Made by a program: the position numbers and the translations under genes. The notes beneath the pieces are model-generated. The model ran no database searches and was not told where the DNA came from. It saw only the letters and a list, made by a program, of their open reading frames with translations. A stretch of DNA of 64,000 nucleotides. Origin: Lethocerus indicus. Lineage: Eukaryota; Arthropoda; Insecta; Hemiptera; Belostomatidae. Positions 1-13,659 of this stretch are shown here, one piece after another. Location of the stretch: the NCBI GenBank assembly GCA_019843655.1, contig JACDQD010000011.1, positions 14,178,604-14,242,603 on the forward strand, in the 5' to 3' direction. Position 1 is the stretch's first letter, and each line of letters starts with the position of its first letter.

Positions 1-2433
1 TTGAACCTAAATAACGGTCTCGTTGCCAGCGTCCAAAATCCGTCCGAAACTACAACACTTGATTTGAGAAAACCGGATTGGAAACATACGAGAGGCGAGA
101 GACAAAGTGACCAGCGACACGATATAAATACAAATAAGTATTGTAAATCAAGCCTGGCAGGTGAAGAATTAGAGCCTATAATTATAAACGATCTGAGCCT
201 GTCTCTTTTCCTTGCGCTTAACTGCATTGCCCAGAAAAGAAATTAAGTCGCCACATTCAGGAAAGAGCTTGAATGTCCTTCGCACGGGCCGTTTTGCAAC
301 CTGCAGGAGGAGGAAAGCCATTACACATAATTCAGTTGTTGAGCTCTTGAGATTCTTTCAACGAATCAGTCTCCATACAATTACCGCTGTTCCAAGTGCC
401 ACCTTATTCCTTATGACTTGGAAGTGAAATTCCGCCCCTACACGAACACCATCCAGGTACCTTATTCGGCCCGAGAGAAACGAACGGGGTCGAGTTTTTT
501 CTCGCTTTCAACTGCGTGATTAAGGTTAACGTGACAGTGATTGGTTTTTTTTTTTAGAGCGAAACTCTCGAAACAATTGGAAGCATAAGCCGGACAGTAG
601 CAGCACTCACCGGTGTAATTGCCGACAAAGCCGGAAGAGTGAAGATAATGCGTACAACAGGTACAACGCTGAATTACCGGCCGAGATTTCGCAACGTTGG
701 CTACGGACCAAAAGCAGAAGCGAAAAAGGAACTTTATCGGTTTCTGATTCAAACACGCCATAGACTCCATTAGTTTGGAGGTCGACACGTTGGGTGATCA
801 CGAAAGCGTTCCGGCCGACGGTGTTTTACCGGAAGAAAGATATTCAAGGCGAAAAGTTCGAAACTCTTCACCGAAACGAATATCGAAAAATCCTTACGAG
901 TACCAGTAGCTGCCGATAACATTAGCAATACGTCCGTTTTCCTGTCTATAGAAGAACACAAATCAAGATACAGTCTAGTAATTCATACAATACAATGGTC
1001 TACTTATGTCCTTTCGATTTTCTCTGTATTTTCAAATTCAAAAAATGAATTTAACAAAAAGTAAAAAGCGTCGCTAATGTAATGCGTTCCATGCCAGGCA
1101 TAATGTCCCATGTCAGGTTTCACGGCCGTTTTGACGAAATGTTTTTAATTTCAGTCAGAGAAACACAAGTTGCCCCTTTGACCGGTTGTTAAAAGCGTTG
1201 ACAGCCCCCCCCCCTCCCCCCAACCACGGTCAGGTCAAAAGTGGGTCTTGACATGGACGTCCTCTACGCCCGGTCCGCGTTCGATAATTCGGAATAATTG
1301 GAGCACGAGGGAAACTCAAATATTATACGGTCCCGAGGTTTCCGTATAACTCTTTCTGAAGCGACCGTTACTCTAACTACATTTAATTTTCAATTGTACT
1401 ATTACACTTCTTATGCGGTAATTGAGGTAAACGGTTCGATTCCCACACGTGTATCGAAACCGGGTACTTCCCTTGTCATTATGATTGATTCAATGGGCAA
1501 CACTTAGTCAGACTTTATTTTATTATACTTGTGCCGTTAACGTCATGGTGCTGTTCGAAATCATGGACGAGTCTTAGGAGGAAATCATGAACAAACAAAT
1601 ATCATCGACGAAAAACGATTGTTGCCGTTGATGGACGAAAATCAGTGGCAATACCATTGTACAAAATCATTACATCATTTACTTACATATATATTTGTAA
1701 ATAAAAGTAAGGGTTCCGAATAGAAAATCTGTTCACGGTAGTGGTTTTATATGGAGCGTTGTGGTAGGCCGCCTATATTGTTGGACGGGCTTTATCGGAT
1801 GTTTTTTCGTTTGAGTTATGCTCTAACCGAAACTCGGTCGCGTCTGCGAATACTCAAGGAAGTTTTTCTTGCCCGGGACCTTCCCCAAGCCTGTTTCTAA
1901 ACCAGATAAGTTACCAAGTTTTTTTCTGAACCGGCCTTCCCATCACTGACGTCCATCCTTCCTCTATCTCTCCGCGCTGTGTAACGACGAATCGGCCCGA
2001 TAGAAAAATACAGAAAAAAAAACAGACAAAAAAATGAATAAAAACCGGTAGTATTTCTGTAACTAATAGGCCATTTTTATCGGCACTGGATTCAGACAAA
2101 CATTAATCACAAAATTGCCCGCCGGTTTCTCCCCCCCCCCAGCCGTAATCGCCGAGGAATAACGATTCCTCGTGACCGGGTCATTAAAATTTATACGTGG
2201 CCTGACAGCGGTGGCTAATTTCGAGACTGTTTACATTCAATTCTTTTTCCTCCCTTTCGCCTCAATAATTTATACGAAAATCAAAAAAATATATAAACCG
2301 AAGTACAAAGAACGAAATCTTTGGCGAAGGCGAATATGAATTCAAACCTGTGTTAACAGCGCAATTTTGTTGAAACCGTCTGAATATTCTGTTTTCTCGG
2401 ACGGTAAATATGCATCGATTCCCTATTCGATAC
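1..2433. other. Noncoding block, no gene recognised
   Basis: Short open frames on both strands (up to 108 codons) show no domain, no conserved motif and no consistent codon bias. Visible low-complexity DNA is an interrupted poly-C run at 1205-1221, a C10 run at 2131-2140 and an A-rich stretch at about 2003-2042. A GTGAG donor-like site lies on the minus strand near 609, but the frame leading into it is short and unrecognised. Confidence 0.5.
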
Positions 2434-2525
2434 GACATCCAACTGTGTCCACTGCTGAGGACGACTGCTGGCCGATGGTGAAAAGCCGAAACCGGTTTCG
2501 CCTAGGACCAAACAAACGAGAGCAA
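2434..2525 (+). mobile_element. Decayed relic of the FB12 foldback family
   Basis: The order of short blocks matches one arm of the intact copies elsewhere: an acatcca block, then a gctga-gga block, then gccgaaaccggt, then aggaccaaac and cgagag. Many substitutions separate it from the younger copies, and the second arm, end sequences and target duplication are not visible. It is read as an old insertion. Confidence is limited because the match rests on several short blocks rather than a continuous alignment. Confidence 0.45.
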
Positions 2526-5203
2526 ACTGAGAATTAACGCTGGCTTCTTCAAAGATTAACGTGGCCATTCGAATTTTATTTGTTCTGTTTTTTTTTTATT
2601 TCCATAACTGGTCTTGTCGGCGTTCAGGGGACCCTGAGACTGCCTTTCGATATTCATTCTTCCTGCCTCTTCTATTTAGTAACTGTATCGGGAGCACATA
2701 TATCCTCCCCTGGAATGATCTTCCATATATACTGTATATGGTATATATACCGAGATATTAGTTATTATTCCTGTCACGTGTAAAGATAGTCGACTGAGGT
2801 GAAAATAAATTCCCGTATAAAGACATTAAAACTGAAGATAGTTTATTGGCCGACGGCGAAGGATCCGGATTTCATTCCCAACCGGAAACCACCCGAACAT
2901 TCCACAGGCCGTCGAAACGCGCCGAAGACCTTGAGGGCTCTTGGGGACGTTGGAAAGGGAAGGAAACGCGGTCACATTTCCAGACCGCACTCGGTTCCTA
3001 CCGAGACATTATGCCTTAATTGTCAATTAAAAGCCGGTATATAAAGGCGGCGTACGCCGTTTCTCCAGTCCTTGTTGTCCCCGGCCAAGGCAAATACCAG
3101 ATACCGCGAAGGCGTTTTAGGGCCGCTCGTAAATTGCCCCGACCGCAAAAACTGAGTTCATAAAACCTTGAAATAAACATTGTTATTATTGTACAGCAAT
3201 AACGAAGCATTTAGGCGGGCGGTACGGCCGCCGCGGTTAGTAAAAGTGATGTCGTGAACGGGGGGCGGGAGGTGCCGGCTTTTAAAAGTAAAAGGTACTC
3301 AAATGTCCGCTATCGGGTTCAACCTTCGGCGCCGTAATAATACGAAACACCGCATTTAAAAACAAATAATTCCCACCCGCCCAAAGTACAATTCGACAAA
3401 TGAAGCTTCGACTAAACCATTATGCGGTGAGCTGACGATGACGTGACAAGGACGATAGACAACTTTTGCGTGTAATTTTCGCAACGAGGAATTTATTTTA
3501 ACGACTATCCATACCTTAATAAATACCGACGTAGTTCCAACGCTGTAGTGTTAGGAAGCCGACACCTGTAACAAGTTAAAGAGCATTTAGTTATGAGGTA
3601 AAATAAGAGAATGGAATTTATTGTTGAAATTAACTGATTTAACTCAAGGCCTGAAGTACTGAACTGGAACAGCAGTTTAGTGGTACCTCTCGACCTGTGT
3701 AGAGACAATATTGGAAGAGCACGAATTGACGAAAGGAATTCAGTGTACCAATGTTTTTAAAATGAATTGCCTGTCCTAAATCTAATTTTTAGAAAAAGAG
3801 TTGGTATCACTCGGAGTATGACATTCCCGATACTGTGTGCAGTTTAGGCGAGCCTACGGAGTTTTTAACGATAATCGATCGCTGTACGGGAATGACAGAT
3901 GGGGTGTCGAAAAGCTCGGTCGTTAATTTTAATTATTTCTGCGTGGGCCGACTGCAAGTATGGTCCTCTAGTGGATGTCCGGGTTGAGGGGAGCGTTACC
4001 CGATAGGCGGAACCCGGGTGCGCCGGCTACCGTGGGCAGGTGTACCGCAATTAGTAACACGAGACTCCCCGTCCAGGGGAGCTAAGCGCCCGGTAATTAG
4101 CGCTTCGAATTACTGGCATAATTCGAGTCCGCCTCTGGGAAAGAACACGTCCGGCAGTGCACGAGACGAGCATTTCCAGAAGGGCGGAAAATACGATAAG
4201 CGAACGTTTGAAGAGTTGGCTGTACACAGATTCGCGGGGAATCTTCTTAAAAATTGACCGGACAATACTTTTTTTTTCCCGAATCAACGTGTCGGATGGA
4301 CAATTGCATCGTAATTTGACTGTAACAGTTGTGAATTTGTAAACAGGACGGCGCAACGCTGGGAGAGGGCCCCCCCCACCGTCCTCACGGTAAGGTGGCC
4401 TTGCGGGCCTACCAGCCCGTTTCAAGGAGGATGACCACTTTCCCTTTCGGAGACCGACCCACGCCCAACGACCGACGGCGTTCGCTTCGACTCTTCCTTT
4501 CCTTCGGGACTTTTATTTACAGACTACCGGGAGTTTGTTTGGCCCGGATAACCGCCGGAGGACTGTCCTCAAATATGCACAAGAACGGTTTTTCGGATTT
4601 TGACGAGGGCCGATTTTGAACCGTGCCTAAATATTATCTATATTTTAAGGTTCCTTAATTGGGTAATTGGGGGGGAGATACCTCTCGATTGAAAAATTAC
4701 CTATTCTTCAGGAACTTGACCTTTAGATTCTAAGACTATAGGAGTCTTCTAACTGCAAATTATCTCAAATCCGGTTATTTCCCTCGTTTCCTGGTAACGT
4801 CGCGACGGGCTGTTCGGATTAATTGCGGGGGAAATTCTTGGGATTTCGGATACCAGAAAAATTAACATTCACGACTCAGGCGGACAAATCGACTCCTCGA
4901 GCGAACGAGACGATGAAATATTTCGTACGAACTGCGATGCAGAGACTGGGACTCGAGGAAGGTTATCGAACGGGCGCGGTATTCGGTCCTGAAACTGTAC
5001 CGGCCTTATTCGAAACGATGTTTCGACTCTATTCCAACGTCAGTAGAAAGATCGGATGTTAAAAACTGAAACGTCTACAGGCCGCCAAGGGCAGGCATTT
5101 TACCATTTGTCTTCAATCTGCAGAATTTCAAAGAACAAGTTCGAAGTCCAGAATTGTCGACCCCACTTTGAATGAATCTTGTTAACACGAGAGGGGCCGC
5201 CGC

Positions 5204-5228
5204 CGTCCAAAATCCCGTATTTTGGACG
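5204..5228. repeat. Short perfect hairpin
   Basis: Two perfect complementary 10-base arms (cgtccaaaat and attttggacg) enclose a five-base loop. No reading frame ends just upstream and the DNA looks eukaryotic, so this is not called a bacterial-type terminator. It may be a chance palindrome. Confidence 0.5.
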
Positions 5229-7200
5229 ATATTCAGGAGATTTTCGGACGCGCGTCCGAACAAAGGTACGGCGCCAGGGGGACGGGGGGTTACGAGAATA
5301 AAAGGGAGCTAACAAAATATGCGAAATTATATTGAAAAGACGGAGGTGGCGGGGCCCCCCTCGCTACAGCGTACCGTTACGCATTGTCCCTGTCAAGATT
5401 TTCTACGCCCCGTCGACCCATCGTTCGACAGACAGCCACGAAGATTCAAAGCAATATTATAACAAGCTTCCAAGACATTTTAACCATAAATTATATTTTA
5501 ATTTTCAGAATTTTGATACAATTTATTATATTAATTACTGTATAGGAGGATATTAAAAATGTCCTCTAATTCTTATATAACTAAAGCCTGTTGTTTAAAA
5601 TTCCTAGCAATTAATATACAGCCATATACAACATTGGTCAACTTGTTTGATGTATGCATGTAAGAAATATACGTCTTAATACCAATGAACTATCCGTGGA
5701 ATGAGAGGCATTTTGTACTTTCGAGCTCAGACGAAGGTCTAACTGAATCGAGGTTAAATCCGCCCTATCGTTGGCCTTAATTCGTGTTCAGTACTTGATG
5801 GGCTTTATACAGACTGCCAAATGAAGATTGAAAAAAATAACAGTTCTATTCTTACAGGTGCCACTGAAAGGCGAGAACGATATTGCATCCGACACAACAA
5901 AAAAACACTCGTGAACGTGACTTATCTCAGTTTTTTCATCACTCATGAATTGTTTGCAGGTGAGATGTTTCGGCGGACGCAAAAGCAGAAAAAAAAGCGT
6001 TTTCAAGGACTCGAATGTTGCGAAATATTATGTCGCAGAAATTTTCTTTTTTCAGTTTCTGTGTAATGGAGTAGTGGAATAATACAAATCGTGCATTTAG
6101 CTATTGTTTGCCATTTTTTTTTGTATTAATACCAAGATTACATTGCAGTTCAATTATCCCTCGTTGCGATTAGACAAAAAAATATCCATTTCGAGCTATT
6201 GCATATTGCACCTGATATCGCAACAATGTAGAGCAAAGGCCGAAAAACATATATAATATCTGGAAATCGTCATTGTTAATTAATATTGTGCAAAATTACG
6301 CGAAAAAAGTTTTCTGGGAATTTTATCACCCGTGTAGTATCTCGCCCATTTCCCTCTAACTCGGGCCATTTCGGTCCCGTTGACCGCAGTAACAATGGAG
6401 TGACAGCGCAGGAATTAGAGGATTATAATTTGTTTCTGAATATCCTGTTCTTGGTTAATACTTAAGATAAGATAGTCTTGACTGGGAGATTAAGTAACTT
6501 ATTTTGACTATTTTGGGCCCGATAATAACTTCTCGTAAAATACAAGCTGTTCACTGATTCACGATCGGGAGAAGTCGTTTCTCCCATTTTTATTCTTAGC
6601 GTGGACCGCTTCGAAACCCGTCGGCCCGGCTTAGTGACCCCGGTCTCTTGATTACAGGACCCGCTCCATTTTTTCCGGTTCAGGGTCCCATGACTCAACA
6701 CGCCGGTTTCCAAGGAGTCAAATCGTACGTCACGGGGCCGTAACCGAAATCAATTAGGCAACAAGTTGGACTATCTTAAGCAGGGGCGATTCCAGGAATA
6801 GGAAACGTCATACCAAATTTAAAAATTAAAAATTGGTCTAAACTGACTCAATGCAAGTCTGATAATCGTTTAGTCCGCATCACGGATTCGTGTTCTCAAG
6901 GTTTCGATGACTAGATCACGAAATGTCTTCCGGTTCACAACACAAGGTCTCCCCGCCGCGGAATCTTCCCCACGGAGTTTTCCGCACAAAAACTGCTCCA
7001 TCCAACCAAGTGCCGTCATCTGGATGCAGTAATCCTGCCGGTTATTTATCGCGGGAGATTAAAAAAATAATCGACACTCCGACGTTCAAAGGGCCATCAT
7101 CTATAGAACGTCAGAGGAGATAAACTGTAATCAGTGCGGGACTGTATTATCTATCTAACAACTGGCTCGTGTAACACTCGAAATGGTCGGACGCGATACC

Positions 7201-7256
7201 TTTTTTTATTTTGTACAATCAACATTGAATATTATAAGTACGTATGTTTTATTCAC
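7201..7256 (+). repeat. Copy 1 of a short dispersed repeat (pair with 21338)
   Basis: After a T-rich run, the segment containing ttattttgtacaatca and attgaat matches a segment at 21338-21395 in the same orientation, with substitutions and small length changes. The T-rich start and lack of other structure leave the class unknown. It could be the end of an old retroposon or a chance AT-rich match. Confidence 0.35.
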
Positions 7257-9925
7257 ATGTATGTCGTGATAAAAGAAACCACCCAAAGATGGCACTTTTG
7301 ACACAGGAACAATTATGGTCTAAGGGCTAAGGAGCATTAAGGATGGTAGGAAGGACTTTTGACTGGAATCTTTGGATGCGAGCGATGTCGGATGTCTCGG
7401 TGGAACCCCATAGCTCTATACCGTATGTCCGTGTCAGTTTGTTACTTAAGGTCAATTTTGATGTCCTTTTCAGTAATGGTCTTAAAAGTCCAAATTTTCG
7501 GTTCAAGTCGATTCTTTCGAGTCGGGTGTGGGGATTTCACGTGAGCGACGTGATAACGCCGCGTAAATATTCACGTACCCCGCCGGTCCGATCTACGAAG
7601 CCGGCGGTGGAAATCACCCGAAATAATGATATACATTTCAGAATGTGTTCCATCCGACGATCGGCCCTACGACTACGATTACCGCCGACGCCCCTGTGTA
7701 AACTGACCGCTATGCAAATTCGGCCCAACTTAATAATAAGTGGTGAAAAATAATTGGAGCTCAATGCTTTCGCGGCCCGAGGTAACTAAAAACAAAAAAA
7801 AATACGAAGAACATTTTTTTGTATCCGGAGTCGTTTCAAATCTATTAGCTTTGCTCGGACGTAGGACGCTCTTGTTTTTATACGGCCACCAACCGATGAC
7901 TATAAATATTCATGCCAGGTTGAATAACCTTAGACAGAATTTTTAAGTTCTAGCATTGTACAATGGGACAAAATACATTCAAAACATGGGTCCGATTTCA
8001 ACTTTTGAAAACCATTTTATATGTCTCCAAAGTATTTAGTGATTTATAACAGATTTGAAATTTCTACATACATAACATAAAATGGTAATAAAATTATCAA
8101 CTGTCGGAATGAGACGACAAAATGTTTACTCAACGGGGCCATTCGTATTCGAGTCATATTTCGGGACTAAAATTCAACTCTTTATTACACAGTTATTATT
8201 GTTAAAACAAGGAGCTATATTTGAAAGTCAGTACGGATAGTGACTGTGTTCACGTTAATAACACAGACGTTTTCACCAGTTTCTAATTGATCGGTAATAA
8301 ATTATACGAATAAAAAGTTGAAAACGATAAGATAAAACTTTGAATCGACCGGAGACGAGACTTGTATTGGTCCGATTGAAATTTCAGTTTCTTTAAACAC
8401 AATTCCAGTTTAATGCCCGCTTCTTAGGCCGGCCATTTATTTACGGCGATATCAAAAGGTTAAATATCAGTTCATATTTTACGTCCGGCCATTAATCTGT
8501 GTACTGGAATAGGGTACCCGCATTCGCCCCTTTGATGTTACGCACTCGATAACGCGTCTCCTGCACGAGACCTAACCAAGTCGTTACGTGTAATTCATTG
8601 CCAATCTTTCTCCAGACCGGGAGTCAATTAATTTCGAACCCCCGCACGATTTTATTTATGGAGAATAATTTCGTGTCCCGCAACATTGTACAAGGTGGGG
8701 ATTTATGTCGATCTTATAAATGATTTATTTCTAGTTTATAAAATGTCAGGAGACAGAGAAAACATCCGTTCTAACTTTGTTTCACTGTTATTAATAATGA
8801 TATGTATATATAAACTAAGACCAGTGTTGGCTCGAGTCCGGAACCTGTAATTACGGTTGTCACCATTAAACGAGCTCTTAAAAGTGCTCATTTTAATAAG
8901 ACGTTGTCCGTAATATTCTGTCGATAATATTATTCCTACTGGTTCTAAATTTACAATATTTCTTACGTAGTTCGCCGGACCGTTTAATTTTTAGTATGTC
9001 CTCGGTTTTTAGTACGCACAATGCTGAATGTGCACGGATCTTATTTCAACGGAAATTCTCAAATTGCGGTCAAACGTCTGGAGAATTTGCACAGGGAACT
9101 ATCGCAATCCGAACCAAACTAAAATTTTATGTGACCGAATTATAAATTCCAGACCTTTCATTTGTGACTCGCAAAACACATTTCTCGATTTGCGTTCATT
9201 AAGTACAACAAGGTATTTTACATAAAAATTTACATAAATCGTGCGAAGGTGAATACAAACGAGGCAGTCATTCCACGGTAATCGAAAGCGGGATAGTGTG
9301 AAGAGTTGAAGCGTCAAAGGTGTTATAAGCCGATGAAAAATAAGTCAATAAATTATAGACTCAATCTTTTTCGGCCGCACACTTTTATTGAGTACCGGCG
9401 TTCCTAATTTATTTCAACTCCAGCGTTACCGTGTACACTGTCACGTATCCTCGTCCAATTCGGTCGGAAGCGTCATCATTTGAGATTCAAAAGTGCGCCC
9501 TCGTCGTACGACCGTACGGACTAATGACTGTAATTTTTCCCCTTCCCCGGCTCGCACTCCCTCGGACAATCTCGCCCGGGTAAAAAGGGCTATTCATTTA
9601 TCATCGGTCGACCGTTCGACTGACTACTGAGGACCGCGGGGACATATATAAAGTAACAATGAATATGTAAATTCTCAAGGGAATAAACAATGTCCAACCA
9701 TTCATTAAATTGATTGAAGATTTATATGGGGGTTCTCCTGAATTATCGAGGCATTATATTGCTAACTGTTTTGTGATCGAAACTGACCTCTGTATTTACG
9801 TACTGATCAAACACGCGAGCAGTGACATACCGTTGATTATAAGTATCCGTTACTTCATTTATTTCTAAGCATTACGGAGTAAAATTAGATATTCGTTGGA
9901 AACAGTATTAACGATCCTACGGTGC

Positions 9926-10117
9926 AACCAAATCTTTTGCTAGACCGGTTTCGGCTGCTGGCCATCTTCGGTGGTGGACGTTTGCCCAAGACACGCCCAA
10001 AGAGGAGGCCTAAAAGCATCCAAAGTGACTAACACCGCTACTGGAGACGGCGACCAGCCGAAACCGGTCTAGCAAAAGACCAAACCGGCGAGAGGGGACA
10101 GAAACACACGAAATCTA
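9926..10117. mobile_element. FB12 foldback element, copy 1
   Basis: Left arm (tcttttgctagacc, then ggtttcggctgctgg) and right arm (ccagccgaaacc, ggtctagcaaaagacc) are near-perfect inverted repeats. The right side runs on through gagaggggacagaaac to the usual end A at aaatcta. The loop between the arms (about 9985-10035) is different from the hub in other copies, so the centre has been replaced or rearranged. The left end stops short of the outer arm. No 12-base flanking repeat could be found, which fits an internally rearranged or truncated copy. Confidence 0.85.
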
Positions 10118-12523
10118 TACATAATGATAGTAATAAAACCTCGCGCTCTGGAATCCCCTATTCATCGTGTGGCTCTCGTTGAAAGAGATCCTTCTGGGCG
10201 CGTTCCCAGGACCCAGACCGGTGGACGGGGCGAAGGCTCCAGGATCAAGTTTTATTAGCTGGCGCCGATTAGCCGGTCGTCCAATCTTCAGTCGGAAGAG
10301 GATCACCTGCACCCGGCGCCGCCCATATAATTGGCGGTCCACTCGGTTTCGGTAATTTCGGGACGGGCCCCCGCCCTCTACATCCCCCCGCCCACCCCTA
10401 TAAGTGTTAGTGTGTATATAGGCGCCTCACTGTGCCCCCCGAAGCTAGCCGATCTATGTTATTGGAGGATGCCGTGAGGGGGCAAGGCCGTGACGAATAA
10501 ACTGGTCTCAAGCGATTGAAGGAATAATATCGGCAACGCCGGCACCGAAGCAATTCTTTTGTACTGTGAAGGAATCAATCGAAGTAAGTTCACCCTTATA
10601 ACACGGAGTCTATAATCCACAATTTCCATATTAATGATTGCAAACACTAATTAAATATTTTGTTCTCATAAGTGAACAAATTCAAATCTTTATGTGGTAG
10701 ATTCAAAGGTCGTTACATCAATTGGCTATTCAGTAGAACGCCAGTGCTTTACAGAGAAATTTTCATTCCGGTGTGTGCTCTGCACAGAAAATTTTCATTC
10801 CAATTCTACAGAGAAAGTTTCATTCCATTGGTGTGCTCTACCGAGAAATTTCGTTCCAACCCGTGCTCTATCGGATCTACCGTTCTATAGATCATCCGAA
10901 GACGACGAAAAACACAACGTGAATGGTTTATTTTATCAGAAAAATTAATGTAAAAAAAAGGACTCGTAAAAGAATAATAAGTTAGAAAGAATAGAACGGG
11001 AATACACATTGGAACGAAACTTTCTCTGTTGAGCACACATTGGAATGAAAACTTCTCTCTAGAGTAACATATTCCATTGACTATTTCTTGCTAACGAAAA
11101 TTTTTCTTTGGAGAAAAATTGAAAATTTCTCGGTAGTCTGCATTCTTTCTTTTGGAGGGCTAACTGGATACTGGATGACTGAACTATTACTTTACAACCG
11201 TATATCTGGGCATAATTTAAACTTTTGTAAGTATACAAAAAAGTGTCCATTACTTATGTCAGCTGTGATGGCGAGATCTAGAGACTGTATGACCGAGGAC
11301 TTTGCAAGATTCTATAATGTTCTGTAGTTTGTTCGCTGCGTGGGTGCGATGATGGGCCGTGCCTGGGGAGTCACCGGTTGCATCAGAGGCAAACCTCCCG
11401 GTAAAGCGCGTTATCCAGCGCTCCGGTTTCGCCAGAGCCGCCTCCCCGCCCATCTGGAGAATGCGACCCGGGCAAGGACGACCGGCCCTACAACGTGTTT
11501 CGTTATTTAGCTATCTTCGGGCGGCCCACTCCGCCTAAGTATTGGACATTTAGCGTGAGTTAGTATAACTATTTCAGTAAAAAATACCAGGCTATTTACT
11601 GTTCAACAAATCCAAATGGAATCATACGTCGAGAATGATAGTAACAGCTGGGCGACAGTATTACAGAATGAACATAACTACCCATTCAAAATAATAGGCC
11701 TCACAAAATTAAACGACCCGCATCATGCTGGATATTCAACGAATAAAAATAATTCTAATAGTATACTTGTACGTATAACTAAATGACTTGATGAACACTC
11801 GTGAGAGTGGTACGTTAAATGACACGTCAAATATTCTACTAATTGTTGGGAATTTATAAAAAGGGGATTTTTTCCCCTCACCTGAACAGAACATTGAATT
11901 TTTAAATCATATAATGCAGATCAAAGTGCTTACAATTTTAATCGAACCCGCCCTTCTTTTAATCTAGAGTTCCCTGGATGAAGATCGGGGAAAGAGTTTA
12001 TTGCCCGTAAATCAAATTTTTCGGACAAGAATTACAAAATAAAAATGCCATTTGAACAGGCAGGTGTGTCTAGGGACCCGACAGCCCAAAATAATTAGGC
12101 ATCCTCCGGAATGCACCACGGATTTTTGTTTCTTTTTCAAGCGGACGTTCCGGTTTGTTTAACATCAAGCCCGTCCTTTGTCCCCGTGAACGATCCTTAT
12201 TGTTCCGGCCGTTTTCCACCTCTCCTTTCTCTATTACTATGCAAATTTTGTATAACTGAACCTCGTCCTGTACCCGTCCCACCCCCCCTTGTGTTTTACG
12301 CACGATAACGGTCGCCTCTATATAGCACGGTCATTGTTTAGCTATTTTATAGCTTCCCATCACGGCTATATATATATAATATACATATAGTTTGTCCACA
12401 TGAATTTACACCCGACTGCGTAGAGGGAGGTGAACAACGTGTCATTGCCGGATTGTATACCCTAGAAGTAATTTGAAACAGATTTGAAATAAATAGGTTC
12501 TCAACAAATGTACATTTCGAACA
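10118..12523. other. Noncoding block around a small foldback array
   Basis: Contains GC-rich patches at 10190-10450 and 11330-11480, AT-rich DNA elsewhere, and the inverted tandem-unit array described separately at 10751-11134. Open frames are short and unrecognised. Confidence 0.45.
10751..11134. repeat. Tandem units of about 24-33 bases repeated in inverted orientation
   Basis: Between 10751 and 10871 four degenerate units each contain an (a)cagagaaa-type start, tttcattcc and then gtgctct. Between 11001 and 11066 two units appear in reverse complement (ggaacgaaactttctctg, then gagcacacattggaatga). Further inward, accgttctat near 10878 and atagaacggg near 10991 continue the inverted symmetry. 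A partial third reverse unit may lie at 11094-11134. The layout is a small foldback or a rearranged minisatellite. No flanking duplication is evident. Confidence 0.65.
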
Positions 12524-12800
12524 TGAATTACGTAGCTGTAGGTTCGTGATGTTTCTGTGTCTCCTCCCGCTGGTTTGGTCTTTTGCTGCAGTACAAGTGA
12601 AAGTAGTAACAGTGCAGTGAGGATGCCCAAAAAACATCCAAAGTGCTAACAGTGACCAACACCGCTACCGAAGATGGCGAGCGGCCGAAACCGGTCTAGC
12701 AAAAGACCAAACCAGCGAGAGGAGACAGAAACACCACGAACCTACAGTATTCCAACCCCTCGCAGGCCACAAAACAGGTATATTAAACTGAATTACGTAG
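12524..12800. mobile_element. FB12 foldback element, copy 2, with 12-bp target duplication
   Basis: The element proper is 12536-12788, flanked on each side by the identical 12-mer tgaattacgtag (12524-12535 and 12789-12800). End A is on the left (ctgtaggttcgtg) and end B on the right (cctcgcaggccacaaaacag, then gtatattaaac). The left arm is internally deleted between the tcttttgctg block and the hub (acaagtg...gtgcagtgagg), so the remaining stem is only the outer 45 bases or so. End B adds about 40 bases absent from end A. The boundaries are set by the duplication. Confidence 0.92.
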
Positions 12801-13659
12801 GTCTATCAATTATCACTCGGTCTACAGTTAAATATTTCCAGTCCACTACAGACAGAATTGGACAAAACTGAATTGACCTGTCGATCTAAAGCCGAAGAAA
12901 TAAGGATCACATCACCGAATTGTATCAGAAATTAAGTATGTATCACTTCAAATCGAACACAAAAATATACAAGTTCGACTATCGCGGATTAAGCGTGAAC
13001 TTGAAGACGTCTCGCCTACTTGTTTGAGACGCGCCGAACATTAAAAATATCCAATATCCTTGTAATAGATGTTCTCTGGAATTACATCCCGGAATTAAAC
13101 CTCCGTAACCCCCGGGTCGGGTGAATCAGAGAGGAGATGCGGGTGCGGTGACCAGATGATGACTACAGGGGCGTTTATGCGGGCGCTTCCATATTCATTC
13201 AGTCGAAAATTGGGACGATATCCTAAATCTTAGGGGGCAAACGACTTTCGGGGGGGGGTCGAGTTTTATGTCCTGTCCCATCTTTTCACTTCAGTCTGAC
13301 CCGTCGGCCGAAACTCAATCTGTCAATTAACGACTCTTCGGGTTGAATATTCGTAATTTGTTATGTCAACTTCAATGAATTGTGTAATCGAATGAACTTG
13401 AGGGACTTTCGGAAGATGAAGCGTGTGGATGACGATGGAGTCGCTTCATCGATAGCGACATGGGTCTACTCTTTATTGGCGGAAAATCACAGAAACAGTA
13501 GGCCTAATACAATTTTAAATGCCAAAAGTTTAAATGTATTAATTGTAATGCGGTATTCCGATACATAATAAATATCAAATATTTAGAAATTGGTAGGATA
13601 CTGTTTGAAAGAATTCGACTAATTCAATGCTATAAAATGAAGTAAGAAAAACTGAAAAC

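Larger units (their letters stand above)
2526..9925. other. Noncoding block with no recognisable gene
   Basis: AT-rich DNA broken by CpG-rich patches. The longest ATG frame (7343-7753, 136 codons) has no domain that I can recognise and a patchy composition. A perfect 10-base-arm hairpin lies at 5204-5228. A short palindromic ATATAC-rich segment lies near 2722-2752. Otherwise nothing beyond scattered TAAT-rich tracts and A or T runs is seen. Confidence 0.5.

Noticed and set aside
7343..7753. 136-codon ATG frame
   Set aside because: No domain or codon bias, and the DNA composition changes along the frame. A chance frame is the simpler reading.
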